Positions 1-7,986 of a DNA stretch of 64,000 bases are shown here, piece after piece. This stretch comes from Roseateles saccharophilus (lineage in GTDB: Bacteria; Pseudomonadota; Gammaproteobacteria; Burkholderiales; Burkholderiaceae_C): contig NZ_SMBU01000006.1 of NCBI RefSeq assembly GCF_004342485.1, forward strand, positions 1-64,000. The letters are read 5' to 3'. The position numbers were made by a program, and so were the translations under genes. Position 1 is the first letter of the stretch; each line of letters starts with the position of its first letter. The notes beneath the pieces were generated by a model. It worked only from the letters and a program-made list of their open reading frames with translations, was not told where the DNA came from and made no database searches.

Positions 1-76
1 CGGTCATGACGGCGCTGCCGTTCGCCTTGTAGCGCAACAACACCATCGTTTCTTCGCGAACGCCGGGCGCGGTCAT
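1..76 (-). CDS. Start of an unidentified protein, cut by the window edge
   Basis: Only the first 25 codons are inside the window. The ATG at 74-76 overlaps the TGA of the upstream gene (73-75) as ATGA, a typical translational-coupling arrangement, so both genes are probably in one operon. The visible peptide begins MTAPGVREETMVLLRY. It has no signal peptide or recognisable motif, and I cannot name a family from so short a piece. Confidence 0.45.
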   Translation of the reverse strand, partial: MTAPGVREETMVLLRYKANGSAVMT

Positions 77-663
77 GGGCCTGGGATGCTCTCAAGAAAG
101 CTCTGCAGCGCACCCAGGCCCGCCATCTGCGCGGGGCCGCGCATCAGCTTCAGCGTCTGGCGCAGCAGCGGCTTGCGGGTGAGCCGGTCCAGCGCCTCGC
201 CGACGGCCATCGTCAGCTCGATCTGCTGTTGGCGCGAGGCCGGCTCGCCGCAGGCCAGCCAGGCGTTGGCGTAGTCCTGGGCCGTGATGGCCGCCGAGGG
301 CAGGTGCTCGGCCATGCAGGTGTCCAGCCGCTCGGACAGGGCGTGCAGGCGCGCGAGCCGGGCGACGGTGTCGACGACCTCGTCGGGGAAGAGGCGGGTC
401 AGCGTCGGGATCACGCGGGCGAACTGGGCGTCGCGCTGCCGGTAGTCGTCGGGGCCGTAGAGCTCGTGCAGGAAGAAGCGCGTGGCCGCCTCGTAGCGTG
501 GGTGGGCCAGCAGGTCGGCATAGGTGTGGGCGAAGCGGCGCTGCTGCCAGGTCTTGAGGGCCTGCACGCGCGCCTCCAGGGCGGGGTCGGCGGCACGGCG
601 GGCGCGCTCGGCATCGACGGCGCGCAGCTCCTCCAGCAGGGATTCGGCACTCGGTTCTTGCAT
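73..663 (-). CDS. Conserved hypothetical protein, 196 aa
   Basis: A 196-residue soluble protein with no signal peptide or membrane segment, starting MQEPSAESLLEELRAVDAER. The central stretch FFLHELYGPDDYRQRDAQFA, about residues 68-87, is of a type I associate with a conserved hypothetical family in Burkholderiales whose function I do not know. The rest is mostly helical and rich in Arg and Ala. The ATG at 661-663 was chosen because upstream sequence in this frame belongs to the divergent neighbour. Its stop overlaps the start of the next minus-strand gene, suggesting co-transcription. It is divergent from the alpha/beta hydrolase gene at 700, with only 36 bp between them for both promoters. 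Confidence 0.75.
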   Translation of the reverse strand: MQEPSAESLLEELRAVDAERARRAADPALEARVQALKTWQQRRFAHTYADLLAHPRYEAATRFFLHELYGPDDYRQRDAQFARVIPTLTRLFPDEVVDTVARLARLHALSERLDTCMAEHLPSAAITAQDYANAWLACGEPASRQQQIELTMAVGEALDRLTRKPLLRQTLKLMRGPAQMAGLGALQSFLESIPGP

Positions 664-699
664 GGGACGCCGCAATTCTGCCCCGCTTAGACTGGGGCG

Positions 700-1563
700 A
701 TGAACGGGCGGCTGCAGAGGATCTGGGTGGTGCTGCGTCTGGCGCTCGCGCTGGCTGTGGGCTGGTGCGCCGGCTGGGCTTGGGGCCTGCTGACGCTGCT
801 GTTGCAGGGCGCCGTGCTGGCCTGCGGCTTCGTGCAACTGCGCTGGGTGAACCGGCCGGCGCCGAGCTGGGGCCAGCTGCTGCGGGCCTGGGCCGGCGAG
901 GTCGTCGCCAGCGAGCTGGCCTTCTCCTGGCGCCAGCCCTGGCGCGAATGGGCCGAGCCCGATCACCTGCCGGTCGGCGCCGAGGCCGGCGTGCTGCTGG
1001 TGCACGGCTTCGCCTGCAACCGCGGGCGCTGGAACGGCTGGATGGGGCGGCTGCGGGCCCAGGGCGTGGCCTTCGTCGCGCCGTCGCTGGAGCCGGCCTT
1101 CGGCAGCATCGACGCCTATGCCGACGAGATCGAGGCCGGCGTGCAAAGGCTCAAGGCCGTCACGGGGCGCATGCCGGTGCTGTGCGCCCACAGCATGGGC
1201 GGCCTGGCGCTGCGGGCCTGGTGGCGCCGCCACGGCGCGGGCCACCCGGCGCCGCATGCGATCACGCTGGGTTCGCCCCACCAGGGCACGCGCATGGCGG
1301 CGCTCGGCTTCGGCGTCAACGCGGCCCAGATGCGCCAGGGCAGTGACTGGCTGGCCGGGCTGCCGGGCCTACCCGATGTCGACTGCTTCTGGACGCCCTG
1401 CGACCAGGTCGTCAACCCGGCCGAAACGGCCATCCTGGCCGGTTCGCGCGCCCACCGCGTGGATGGCGTGGGCCATATGGGCCTCGTCCACGCGGACGAG
1501 GCCTGGCACTGTCTTCAGACCGCCTTGGCCGGCTCGTCCTTGAGCACGCCGCGGCGGATCTGA
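700..1563 (+). CDS. Alpha/beta hydrolase (lipase/esterase-like), membrane-anchored
   Basis: A 287-residue serine hydrolase. Two hydrophobic segments occupy about residues 8-50, so it is probably tethered to the inner membrane. The catalytic fold follows: the oxyanion region LLVHGFACNR, the nucleophile elbow AHSMGG (Ser about 165), an acidic residue in CDQVVNP, and the histidine in GVGHMGLV near the C-terminus. The substrate cannot be read from sequence; short acyl esters or lipids are likely for the family. The last 49 bases overlap the 3' end of hppD on the opposite strand, so the genes are convergent with interlocked stops. The C-terminal extension beyond the catalytic His is what creates this overlap. 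Confidence 0.85.
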   Translation: MNGRLQRIWVVLRLALALAVGWCAGWAWGLLTLLLQGAVLACGFVQLRWVNRPAPSWGQLLRAWAGEVVASELAFSWRQPWREWAEPDHLPVGAEAGVLLVHGFACNRGRWNGWMGRLRAQGVAFVAPSLEPAFGSIDAYADEIEAGVQRLKAVTGRMPVLCAHSMGGLALRAWWRRHGAGHPAPHAITLGSPHQGTRMAALGFGVNAAQMRQGSDWLAGLPGLPDVDCFWTPCDQVVNPAETAILAGSRAHRVDGVGHMGLVHADEAWHCLQTALAGSSLSTPRRI

Positions 1564-2654
1564 TCCAGCTCGATGCTCTCGAACAGGGCCTTGAAGTTGC
1601 CCTCGCCGAAGCCCTCGTTGCCCTTGCGCTGGATCAGCTCGAAGAAGATAGGCCCGATCACTTCCTTCGTGAAGATCTGCAGCAGCAGCTCGTTGTCGGC
1701 GCCCAGGTGGGTCGCGCCGTCGATCAGGATGCGCAGGCGGCGCAGCTCCTCGACCTTCTCGCCATGCTGGGGCAGGCGCTTGTCGATCAGGTCGAAATAG
1801 GTGTCGATGGTGTCCTGGAACACCACGCCGCCGTTCTTCATGCCCTCGACCGTGCCGTAGATGTCGGTCGTGCCCAGCGCGACGTGCTGGATGCCCTCGC
1901 CGTGATACAGGTCCAGGTACTCGGCGATCTGGCTCTTGTCGTCGCTGCTCTCGTTGATCGGGATGCGGATCTTGCCGCAGGGGCTGGTCATGGCCTTGCT
2001 CTTCAGGCCGGTCAGCTTGCCCTCGATGTCGAAATAGCGCACCTCGCGGAAGTTGAAGAAGCGCTCGTAGAACTCCGACCACTCCTTCATGCGGCCGCGG
2101 AAGACGTTGTGCGTCAGGTGGTCGATCTCGGTCAGACCGTGGCCCACGGGGTTGGCGTCCACCGGCTGGCCCTGCGCGTCCAGCAGCGGCACGAAGTCGA
2201 CGTCGTAGATGGCGATGTTGCCGATGGCGCCGGCCTTGGCGCCGCCCTTGCCCTGCCAGCGGTCGACGAAATAGATCAGCGAGTCGCCGATGCCCTTGAT
2301 GGCCGGGATGTTCAGCTCCATCGGGCCGGCCTTGTTGTCGAAGCCCCAGGCGCCCAGCTCCAGCGCGCGCTGGTAGGCCTGGGCAGCGTCCTGCACGCGG
2401 AAGGCGATGGCGCAGATCGACGGGCCGTGCAGGCGCGCGAAGCGCTGGGCGAAGGAGTCGGTCTCGGCGTTGATGATGAAGTTGACGCCGCCCTGGCGGT
2501 AGAGCGTCACGCGCTTGTGGCGGTGCTTGGCGACGGCCTTGAAGCCCATCGTCTCGAACAGAGCACCCAAAGCGGCCGGGTCCGGCGCGGCGAACTCGAT
2601 GAACTCGAAGCCGTCGGTGCCCATGGGGTTGTCCCAGGGAGTGAATTTCGCCAT
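1515..2654 (-). CDS. hppD: 4-hydroxyphenylpyruvate dioxygenase
   Basis: A 379-residue Fe(II) dioxygenase converting 4-hydroxyphenylpyruvate to homogentisate in tyrosine catabolism. Two vicinal-oxygen-chelate halves are visible. The metal ligands expected for the family are present: His in EIDHLTHN, His in GIQHVALGTTD, and Glu in PIFFELIQRKG near the C-terminus. The start MAKFTPWDNP was preferred because GGAGA lies 6 nt upstream; an upstream in-frame extension has no ribosome site. The divergent Lrp/AsnC gene at 2774 shares the 119-bp promoter region and is the obvious candidate regulator. No other homogentisate-pathway gene is inside the window. Confidence 0.96.
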   Translation of the reverse strand: MAKFTPWDNPMGTDGFEFIEFAAPDPAALGALFETMGFKAVAKHRHKRVTLYRQGGVNFIINAETDSFAQRFARLHGPSICAIAFRVQDAAQAYQRALELGAWGFDNKAGPMELNIPAIKGIGDSLIYFVDRWQGKGGAKAGAIGNIAIYDVDFVPLLDAQGQPVDANPVGHGLTEIDHLTHNVFRGRMKEWSEFYERFFNFREVRYFDIEGKLTGLKSKAMTSPCGKIRIPINESSDDKSQIAEYLDLYHGEGIQHVALGTTDIYGTVEGMKNGGVVFQDTIDTYFDLIDKRLPQHGEKVEELRRLRILIDGATHLGADNELLLQIFTKEVIGPIFFELIQRKGNEGFGEGNFKALFESIELDQIRRGVLKDEPAKAV

Positions 2655-2773
2655 GACTGTCTCCGCAAGCGATGAGGTGAAACCCAAAATTCTGCGGCGC
2701 AGCGGGCGCAGGTTTCATGCAATTCGCGGCGCGCTGATCTTCATCAACGCAGGAAAACTGCAGAATAGGGTGC

Positions 2774-3256
2774 ATGGAAGCCCCTATCGAGCTCGATGCC
2801 ATCGACCGCCGCATCCTGCGCGCGCTGCAGCAGGACGGCCGCGTCACCTACGACGCGCTGGCCGGCGAGGCCGGCCTGTCCTCGTCCGCCGTGCTGCGCC
2901 GCGTGCGCCGGCTGGAGGAGGCGGGCGTCATCGGCGGCTATGTCGCCCTCGTGCCGCCCGAGCGCGTCGGCCTGGGGCTGACGGCCTATCTGAACGTGCG
3001 GCTGGAGAAGCAGACCGACAACCCGCTGCGCAACCCGCGCGACCTGTTCCGCGCCGCCGTGCAGACCTGGCCCGAGGTGGTGGAGTGCGCGGCTCTGACC
3101 GGCGAGATGGACTATCTGCTGCGCGTGCTGGTGCAGGACATGCAGCACTACGCCCGTTTCATCAGCGACACGCTGCTCAAGCATCCCAGCGTGCAGGACT
3201 GCAAGACCAGCTTCGTGCTGGAGCGCCTGAAAAACACGACGGCCGTGCCGGTCTGA
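2774..3256 (+). CDS. Lrp/AsnC family transcriptional regulator
   Basis: A 160-residue regulator with an N-terminal winged helix-turn-helix (LDAIDRRILRALQQDGRVTY through LSSSAVLRRVRRLEEAGVI, about residues 7-55) and a C-terminal RAM/AsnC ligand domain (about 70-150, containing CAALTGEMDYLLRVLVQD). It is transcribed divergently from hppD, so it probably controls hppD in response to an aromatic amino acid or its keto-acid; the effector is inferred. A TAGAAT-like hexamer cannot be claimed, but GCAGAATAGG lies just upstream of the ATG and would fit a -10 close to the start. It ends in a 254-bp convergent gap holding a strong hairpin repeat. Confidence 0.9.
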   Translation: MEAPIELDAIDRRILRALQQDGRVTYDALAGEAGLSSSAVLRRVRRLEEAGVIGGYVALVPPERVGLGLTAYLNVRLEKQTDNPLRNPRDLFRAAVQTWPEVVECAALTGEMDYLLRVLVQDMQHYARFISDTLLKHPSVQDCKTSFVLERLKNTTAVPV

Positions 3257-3390
3257 GGCGCCTGCCGCGGCAGGCGCGCGCAGCGCCGCCGCCCATCCAG
3301 CGACTGCCATGGATCTGGCTTTGGCTTCGGCATCACATCGCTACGCGACATGAGCCTTCACCGAAGCGCAAGCGCTTTGCCAGTCCATCG

Positions 3391-3510
3391 GCAGTTGCCA
3401 AGGCCAACGGCCTTGACCTTCGCCAGGCACAAACAGTCCTCAGGACTGTTTGTGTCCGGGCTCAGCCCCCTTGAGGGGGGGAGGGCGGCCGTCAGGCCGT
3501 AGGGGGTGGG
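3391..3510. repeat. Intergenic hairpin repeat, family 1 copy A (also convergent terminator)
   Basis: Between two convergent genes. The core is a 12-bp perfect stem, CACAAACAGTCC at 3428-3439 pairing with 3443-3454 across a TCA loop. It is followed by a C5/G5 stem with a TTGA loop near 3467-3480. The same modules recur at about 59446-59605, and in part at 57563-57655; this copy is in the opposite orientation. Between copies A and C the big stem differs by one compensated base pair. It probably ends transcription from both sides. The preceding 130 bp (3257-3390) also contain imperfect CTTCGGC/GCCGAAG-type repeats but no gene. Confidence 0.75.
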
Positions 3511-4344
3511 TCAATCGAATTCGTGCAGCAGCTTGAGGGTGTGGGCTTCGCTGAGATTGAGCAGCTCGGCGATGTCGCGCAGGTCGTCCGGAACGGCGGC
3601 ATCGTCCCAGCCGCGTGCCGTGTGCCGTGCCAGGCGCGCGGCCAGGTGCACGCAGCGCACCTGCGGGTCGCGCTCGTGCTTGTCGCCGGTGATGCGGGTC
3701 AGCAGCTCGGGCAGGCGCCAGCGCTTCATCAGCCCCTGCTCCAGCTCGGCCAGCGTGATGCCCAGCACCTGGCGCTGGGCTACGGCGCTGCGCAGGTTGC
3801 GGTCGGCCTCCTGCAGCGTGGCCACCTGCAGCGCCAGGTCGGGCGCATTCACCCAGAGCAGCATCTCGGCGAAATCGTTCAGCAGTGCGGCGCTGTGGAT
3901 GATGGCGGCGTCGGGGTCGGCCCGGTGTGCGGCGAAGGCCAGCGCGTAGCGCGAGGAGCGCTCGGCGCGCTGCATGACGCGCGACAGGCCCAGCAGCGCC
4001 TCCTCGTGGTCGGCCAGCACGGCCTCCAGCGTCGGCTGCGGGCCGAAGTCGCGGAAGAAGGGGGTGATGCCCATCAGCACCAGCGCGGCCGTCACCGTCT
4101 CGGGGTCGGCCATCAGCCGGCCGCGCTTGAGCTCGTTGGCATGGGCCAGCACCTTGAGCGTCATCAGCGGGTCGGACGCGATCATCTCGCCCAGGCTGTG
4201 GGCGTCCACGTCGTCCTCGGTCGCGCGCAGATGCTCCAGCGCCTCGGCGGTCTCGGCCAGCACCGGAATCTCGGCGCTGGCAAAGGCCTCCACCCAGGCA
4301 TCCAGGCTGGGCAGGGGGGCGGTCAGGCGCAGGTGGTCGGGCAT
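3511..4344 (-). CDS. HDOD domain protein
   Basis: A 277-residue cytoplasmic protein whose body (about residues 15-215) matches the HDOD fold: a PVLAETAEAL start, IASDPLMTLKVLAHAN, an MGITPFFRDF helix, and HSAALLNDFAEMLLW. The last is where true HD phosphohydrolases carry HD; here the site is HSAALLND, typical of the non-catalytic HDOD class. Such proteins serve as signalling scaffolds, often near c-di-GMP or two-component genes. No second output domain is present. It is convergent with the Lrp gene and starts at an ATG with the previous gene 68 bp away. The role in this strain is unknown. Confidence 0.8.
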   Translation of the reverse strand: MPDHLRLTAPLPSLDAWVEAFASAEIPVLAETAEALEHLRATEDDVDAHSLGEMIASDPLMTLKVLAHANELKRGRLMADPETVTAALVLMGITPFFRDFGPQPTLEAVLADHEEALLGLSRVMQRAERSSRYALAFAAHRADPDAAIIHSAALLNDFAEMLLWVNAPDLALQVATLQEADRNLRSAVAQRQVLGITLAELEQGLMKRWRLPELLTRITGDKHERDPQVRCVHLAARLARHTARGWDDAAVPDDLRDIAELLNLSEAHTLKLLHEFD

Positions 4345-4412
4345 GATGACCCGATGCTAGGCCGATGCGGGGCCGCCCGCTCGTCGCAGGCGGCCCGGTT
4401 TTGCGGCTCAGT

Positions 4413-4652
4413 TCACAGCCTGCGCACGCCTTCCAGCCGGGCTCCCAGCTCGCCGTCGATGTAGAGCGCCCCTTCGGGTGCGCCGGCCTCGGCGTAGAAC
4501 TCCAGCGGGCCACGGGCGCGGCGGCGCCTGCGGTAGGCGGGCGAGAACACCAGCCGGAGCGCGCGCGCGGCGCGCTTGATGCGAGCCCAGCGCAAGGCCC
4601 AGGCGGCGTGGGTTTCGGCGGCGTCGGGGCCGCGCAATTCGATCAATCTCAT
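4413..4652 (-). CDS. Small basic protein, 79 aa, unknown
   Basis: The start MRLIELRGPDAAETHAAW was chosen because AAGGAGA lies 5 nt upstream of the ATG, a near-perfect ribosome site; a longer in-frame start has none. The protein is strongly basic in the middle (RWARIKRAARALRL and YRRRRRARG) and acidic later (FYAEAGAPEGALYIDGELGA). There is no signal peptide or membrane helix. I do not recognise the family. It lies downstream of another small protein on the same strand (4728-4919), with 75 bp between, and both may be read from the promoter near 5104-5139. Confidence 0.65.
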   Translation of the reverse strand: MRLIELRGPDAAETHAAWALRWARIKRAARALRLVFSPAYRRRRRARGPLEFYAEAGAPEGALYIDGELGARLEGVRRL

Positions 4653-4727
4653 GAGGGTCTCCTTGGGCAGCCGGCCGGCCCTCATCACATGGATCGAAGT
4701 GGATGAGGGGCGGGCGGCGCATGCGAT

Positions 4728-4919
4728 TCAGGGGCTGTCGTCGGGGAAGCGCTCGCGCAGCAGTCGTCGCAGGTCCAGGCGGGCCTGCTGGCGCTGGGTG
4801 CGCGCGTCGCTGGGGCTCTGATGGCGGCCGGCCTGGCGTTTCAGGGCCGGGGCCACCAGCGGATTGCGCGGCTTGCGCAGCTTCAGTTGCAGGGGGCGGG
4901 GAGAGATGAACTGGGGCAT
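4728..4919 (-). CDS. Small basic protein, 63 aa, unknown
   Basis: Begins MPQFISPRPLQLKLRKPRNP, with GGAG about 7 nt before the ATG. It is rich in Arg, Lys, Gln and Pro (RKPRNPLVAPALKRQAGRH, then RRLLRERFPDDSP), soluble, and without cysteines. The RKPRNPLV...KRQAGRH stretch is of a kind I recall from small hypothetical proteins of related genomes, but no function is known to me. A nucleic-acid or ribosome-associated role would fit the composition; this is inference only. It is preceded by a leader of about 185 nt in which I see no convincing gene. Confidence 0.6.
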   Translation of the reverse strand: MPQFISPRPLQLKLRKPRNPLVAPALKRQAGRHQSPSDARTQRQQARLDLRRLLRERFPDDSP

Positions 4920-5103
4920 GGTCTGCTCCGGTGGGCACCGCGCACGGGCGGCGGGCAATGCAGCGGCTCGACCCGGGAGGGGCCGGCGTTTGCGGCGATG
5001 GTTGGGGTGCCCGGGGTTCGCGCTCGAGACGAACGGGCCGGGCGGTCAGGGGCTCTTGGGGGTGCGACCTCGTCGGGATGCCGGGGGACTTCTGCATCGC
5101 GAC

Positions 5104-5139
5104 TTGCGCAAATGATAAACAAACGTTGATCTTGCGCAA
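5104..5139 (-). promoter_or_regulatory. Promoter framed by two TTGCGCAA palindromes
   Basis: The perfect palindrome TTGCGCAA occurs at 5104-5111 and again at 5132-5139, 28 bp apart, in an A/T-rich island unusual for this genome. On the minus strand the right copy overlaps a plausible -35 (TTGCGC). TATCAT follows 16 bp later as a -10, and the second palindrome sits directly after it. A dimeric repressor binding both would block this promoter, which points to the two small genes at 4919 and 4652. The DNA-binding protein encoded just upstream (5206-5790) is a candidate binder. Confidence 0.5.
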
Positions 5140-5205
5140 GCAGCTTTTATCCAACACCCCTAATCTGAGGAGTGGCCGCCGTCCAATGACGGATGCGAGG
5201 AAGGA

Positions 5206-5790
5206 TCAGCGCTTCTTGGATTTCAGCGGCGCAATGCCGGACTGCAGCCTGCGCCACTCGTCCAGTTCGGCCTGCGGGCTGGGCGCGGCCGGCTTGGCTG
5301 CGGTGCGCGGTGCCGGCTTGGGCTCGGGCGTCAGCACCTCGCCGAGCAGGTCCAGCAGCCGCGTGCGGGCGCGCTGCGGGTGGCGGCGGTAATAGGTCAG
5401 CACCAGGCCGATGATGAAGCGCTCGTCGTCGTCCTGCGGTGCGCTGGAGGATGCCTCGGCCGGTGCCGGTGCCGCGATCGGCGCGAGGGCGGCAGCCAGG
5501 CCGGACGCGGGCGCCGAGGCGGCCAGGCCGTGCTCGATGTCCATCCAGCCCGGCGGCTTGTGGCAGAGCTGCTCGAACTGGCGCGCCAGACGCTCGCCGA
5601 TCTGGCGCGAGCGGCCCTTGATCTGGCTCCAGTAGCTGGGCTGGATCTGCAGCTTTTCGGCGAAGCGCCGTTCCAGGCCACGCAGGGTGGCGGCATCGGG
5701 ATGTTTGACGGTGGCGCTGACGAACTCTTCGAACAGCCGCATCGCGTTGTCCAATCGGATCTGCGCGACGTCGCGGGGGGCGCTGGGCAT
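5206..5790 (-). CDS. CI-like helix-turn-helix protein, 194 aa
   Basis: The N-terminal half (about residues 10-75) reads like a Cro/CI-type domain: LERRFAEKLQIQPSYWSQIK, then RQIGERLARQFEQLCHKPPG followed by WMD. The GWMD ending after an IG...AR..E helix is a hallmark of many XRE/CI repressors. The rest is an Ala/Pro-rich linker and a C-terminal segment with DDDERFIIGLVLTYYRRHPQ, followed by a lysine-rich tail. No phage genes are nearby, so it seems a resident regulator. The ATG at 5790 is preferred over a TTG three codons upstream. It faces the promoter at 5104-5139 and may control it. Confidence 0.65.
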   Translation of the reverse strand: MPSAPRDVAQIRLDNAMRLFEEFVSATVKHPDAATLRGLERRFAEKLQIQPSYWSQIKGRSRQIGERLARQFEQLCHKPPGWMDIEHGLAASAPASGLAAALAPIAAPAPAEASSSAPQDDDERFIIGLVLTYYRRHPQRARTRLLDLLGEVLTPEPKPAPRTAAKPAAPSPQAELDEWRRLQSGIAPLKSKKR

Positions 5791-5859
5791 GGAGTGCAAT
5801 GATAAATGAGCGTTGCCCTCACGCCCCGCGTGCTCACCCTGGACGGCCCGGCGTGCCGC

Positions 5860-7917
5860 TCACTCGGCCTCGTCGCCCGCCTTGTAGGCCCCCATCAGCG
5901 TCGCCTGCGTGTTCGGCGGCACGGCCTCGTAGTGCGACAGCAGCAGCGTGTAGCGTCCCTGGCCGGCCGTCATCGCGTTCAGCCGCGTCTGGTAGCTGGT
6001 CAGCTCGGCCAGCGGTGCCAGGCCTTGCACGATGAGACTGCCCGGCACGGCGGCGCGGGTGCCGTTGACCTGACCGCGGCGCGAGGCGAGGTCGCCGGTG
6101 ATGTCGCCGATGCTGGCGTCGGGCGCCGTGATCTCGACCTGCACGATGGGCTCCAGCACCAGCGGCCGGGCCTCGCGCACGGCCTCGATCACGGCGCGCC
6201 GGCCGGCGGTGACGAAGGCAATTTCCTTGCTGTCCACCGAGTGGTGCTTGCCGTCGTAGACGACGACGCGCAGGTCCACCAGCGGGTAGCCGGCGATGAC
6301 GCCGCTGGCCAGCGCAGAGCGCACCCCCTTCTCGACGGCGGGCATGAACTGGCCCGGGATGGTGCCGCCCTTGACCGCGTCGACGAACTCGAAGCCCGCG
6401 CCGCGCTCCAGCGGCTCGATGCGCAGATAGACCTCGCCGAACTGGCCGGCACCGCCGCTCTGCTTCTTGTGGCGGTAATGGCCCTCGGCCGCTGCCGAGA
6501 CGGTCTCGCGGTAGGCGATGCGCGGCGGCTCGGTGACGATCTCGCCCTTGTAGAGCTCGCGCATGCGCTCAAGAAGCAGGCGCAGGTGCAGCTCGCCCAG
6601 GCCGTAGACCAGGGTCTGGTGCGTCTCGCCGGCCTGCTCGATGCGCAGGCAGGGGTCCTCGTCCACCAGCCGGGCCAGCACCTCCCAGAGCTTCTGCTCG
6701 TCGCCGCGCCGCGCCGGGCTGATGGCCAGGCCGTGCACCGGGGTCGGGAAGTCCAGCGGCTTCAGGAAGATGTGCTCGTCCTCCTGGGCATCGTGCAGCA
6801 CCGCGTCGAAGGCGATGTCGTCGACCTTGGCGACGGCGCAGAGGTCGCCGGGCAGGGCCTCGTCGATGTCGACGTGCCTGGCGCCCTGCAGCATGTAGAG
6901 GTGGCCGACGCGTATCGGCTTGCGCGCATGGCCGACGAAGAGCAGGCCGCCCTTGGCGATGCGGCCCTGGTGCACACGCAGCACGCCCATCTTGCCCAGA
7001 TAGGGGTCGGCGACGATCTTGAAGACATGGGCCAGCACATGGGCCGCCGGGTTGGGCGTGGCGGGGTAGGGTGCGGGCTCGGTGCCCTTGCCTTCCAGGA
7101 AGGGCGGTGGGTTGCCTTCGGCCGGGTTGGGCATCAGCGCCTCGATGACGCCCAGCAGCTCGGCGATGCCCGCGCCCGTCTTGGCCGAGCAGAAGCAGAC
7201 CGGGATCAGGTGGCCTTCGCGCAACGCCTGCTCCAGCGGCGCATGCAGCTCGCGCGGGTCGACGTCGCCATCGCTCAGGTAGCGGTCGACGAAGGCCGCG
7301 TCCACCTCGACGACCTGCTCCACCAGCGCCCGGTGCGCCTCGGTCACGGACGAAAAATCGGCCTCTCCCGAGGCCGCGAAGAAGCAGTCGGCGACGCGCT
7401 TGGCGCCGCTGGCCGGCAGGTTCAATGGCAGGCACTCCTTGCCGAAGACCTCGCGGATCTGGGCCAGCAGGCCGGGCAGGTCGGCATCGGGGCAGTCGAT
7501 CTTGTTGACGACGATGAGGCGCGTCAGGCCGCGCTCGCCGGCGGTGGTCAGCAGGCGCTGTGCCATCAGCTCGATGCCGTTGAGCGCGTTGATGACGACG
7601 ATGGCCGTGTCGGCCGCTTCCAGCGCCGGCAGGGCCTGGCCGACGAAGTCGGGCGCGCCGGGCGTGTCGATGGCGTGCACCCGGATGCCGCCATGCGTGA
7701 AATGCGCGAGGCCGGACTGCAGCGAGTGACCCAGGCGCTTCTCCAGCGGGTCGTGGTCGCTCACCGTGCTGCCGCGCTCGATGCTGCCGGCCTGCGGGAT
7801 GACGCCGGCATGGGCCAGCAGCGCGTCCAGCAGCAGGGTCTTGCCGGCCGCGGCCGGCCCGACCAGCGCGACCGTGCGGATGGTGCTCACTCTCGGATCA
7901 AGGTTTGTCTCGCTCAT
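5860..7917 (-). CDS. Elongation factor G-like GTPase paralogue
   Basis: 685 residues with the EF-G domain order: G domain about 1-275, domain II 290-380, III 390-465, IV 470-590, V 595-680. G1 is GPAAAGKT (canonical EF-G has AHIDAGKT), G3 is DTPGAPDF (canonical DTPGHVDF), and G4 is NKID. The catalytic switch-II histidine is therefore replaced by Ala, as in EF-G-like proteins that are not the main translocase. Start chosen for AGGAGG 6 nt upstream of the ATG. It stands alone, not next to rpsL/rpsG/tuf, which also says it is not the housekeeping fusA. Role unknown; a ribosome-associated factor is likely. Confidence 0.85.
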   Translation of the reverse strand: MSETNLDPRVSTIRTVALVGPAAAGKTLLLDALLAHAGVIPQAGSIERGSTVSDHDPLEKRLGHSLQSGLAHFTHGGIRVHAIDTPGAPDFVGQALPALEAADTAIVVINALNGIELMAQRLLTTAGERGLTRLIVVNKIDCPDADLPGLLAQIREVFGKECLPLNLPASGAKRVADCFFAASGEADFSSVTEAHRALVEQVVEVDAAFVDRYLSDGDVDPRELHAPLEQALREGHLIPVCFCSAKTGAGIAELLGVIEALMPNPAEGNPPPFLEGKGTEPAPYPATPNPAAHVLAHVFKIVADPYLGKMGVLRVHQGRIAKGGLLFVGHARKPIRVGHLYMLQGARHVDIDEALPGDLCAVAKVDDIAFDAVLHDAQEDEHIFLKPLDFPTPVHGLAISPARRGDEQKLWEVLARLVDEDPCLRIEQAGETHQTLVYGLGELHLRLLLERMRELYKGEIVTEPPRIAYRETVSAAAEGHYRHKKQSGGAGQFGEVYLRIEPLERGAGFEFVDAVKGGTIPGQFMPAVEKGVRSALASGVIAGYPLVDLRVVVYDGKHHSVDSKEIAFVTAGRRAVIEAVREARPLVLEPIVQVEITAPDASIGDITGDLASRRGQVNGTRAAVPGSLIVQGLAPLAELTSYQTRLNAMTAGQGRYTLLLSHYEAVPPNTQATLMGAYKAGDEAE

Positions 7918-7986
7918 CGTTACCTCCTCGGCGGCCCGGCCAGCGTAGAAGAAGCCGGCAGCGCCGGCAAGGGCAGAATCATTCGC

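Noticed and set aside
4408-5157. 249-codon minus-strand frame covering both small proteins
   Set aside because: It is Pro/Arg-rich with no domain and no ribosome site. The two shorter frames have good sites.
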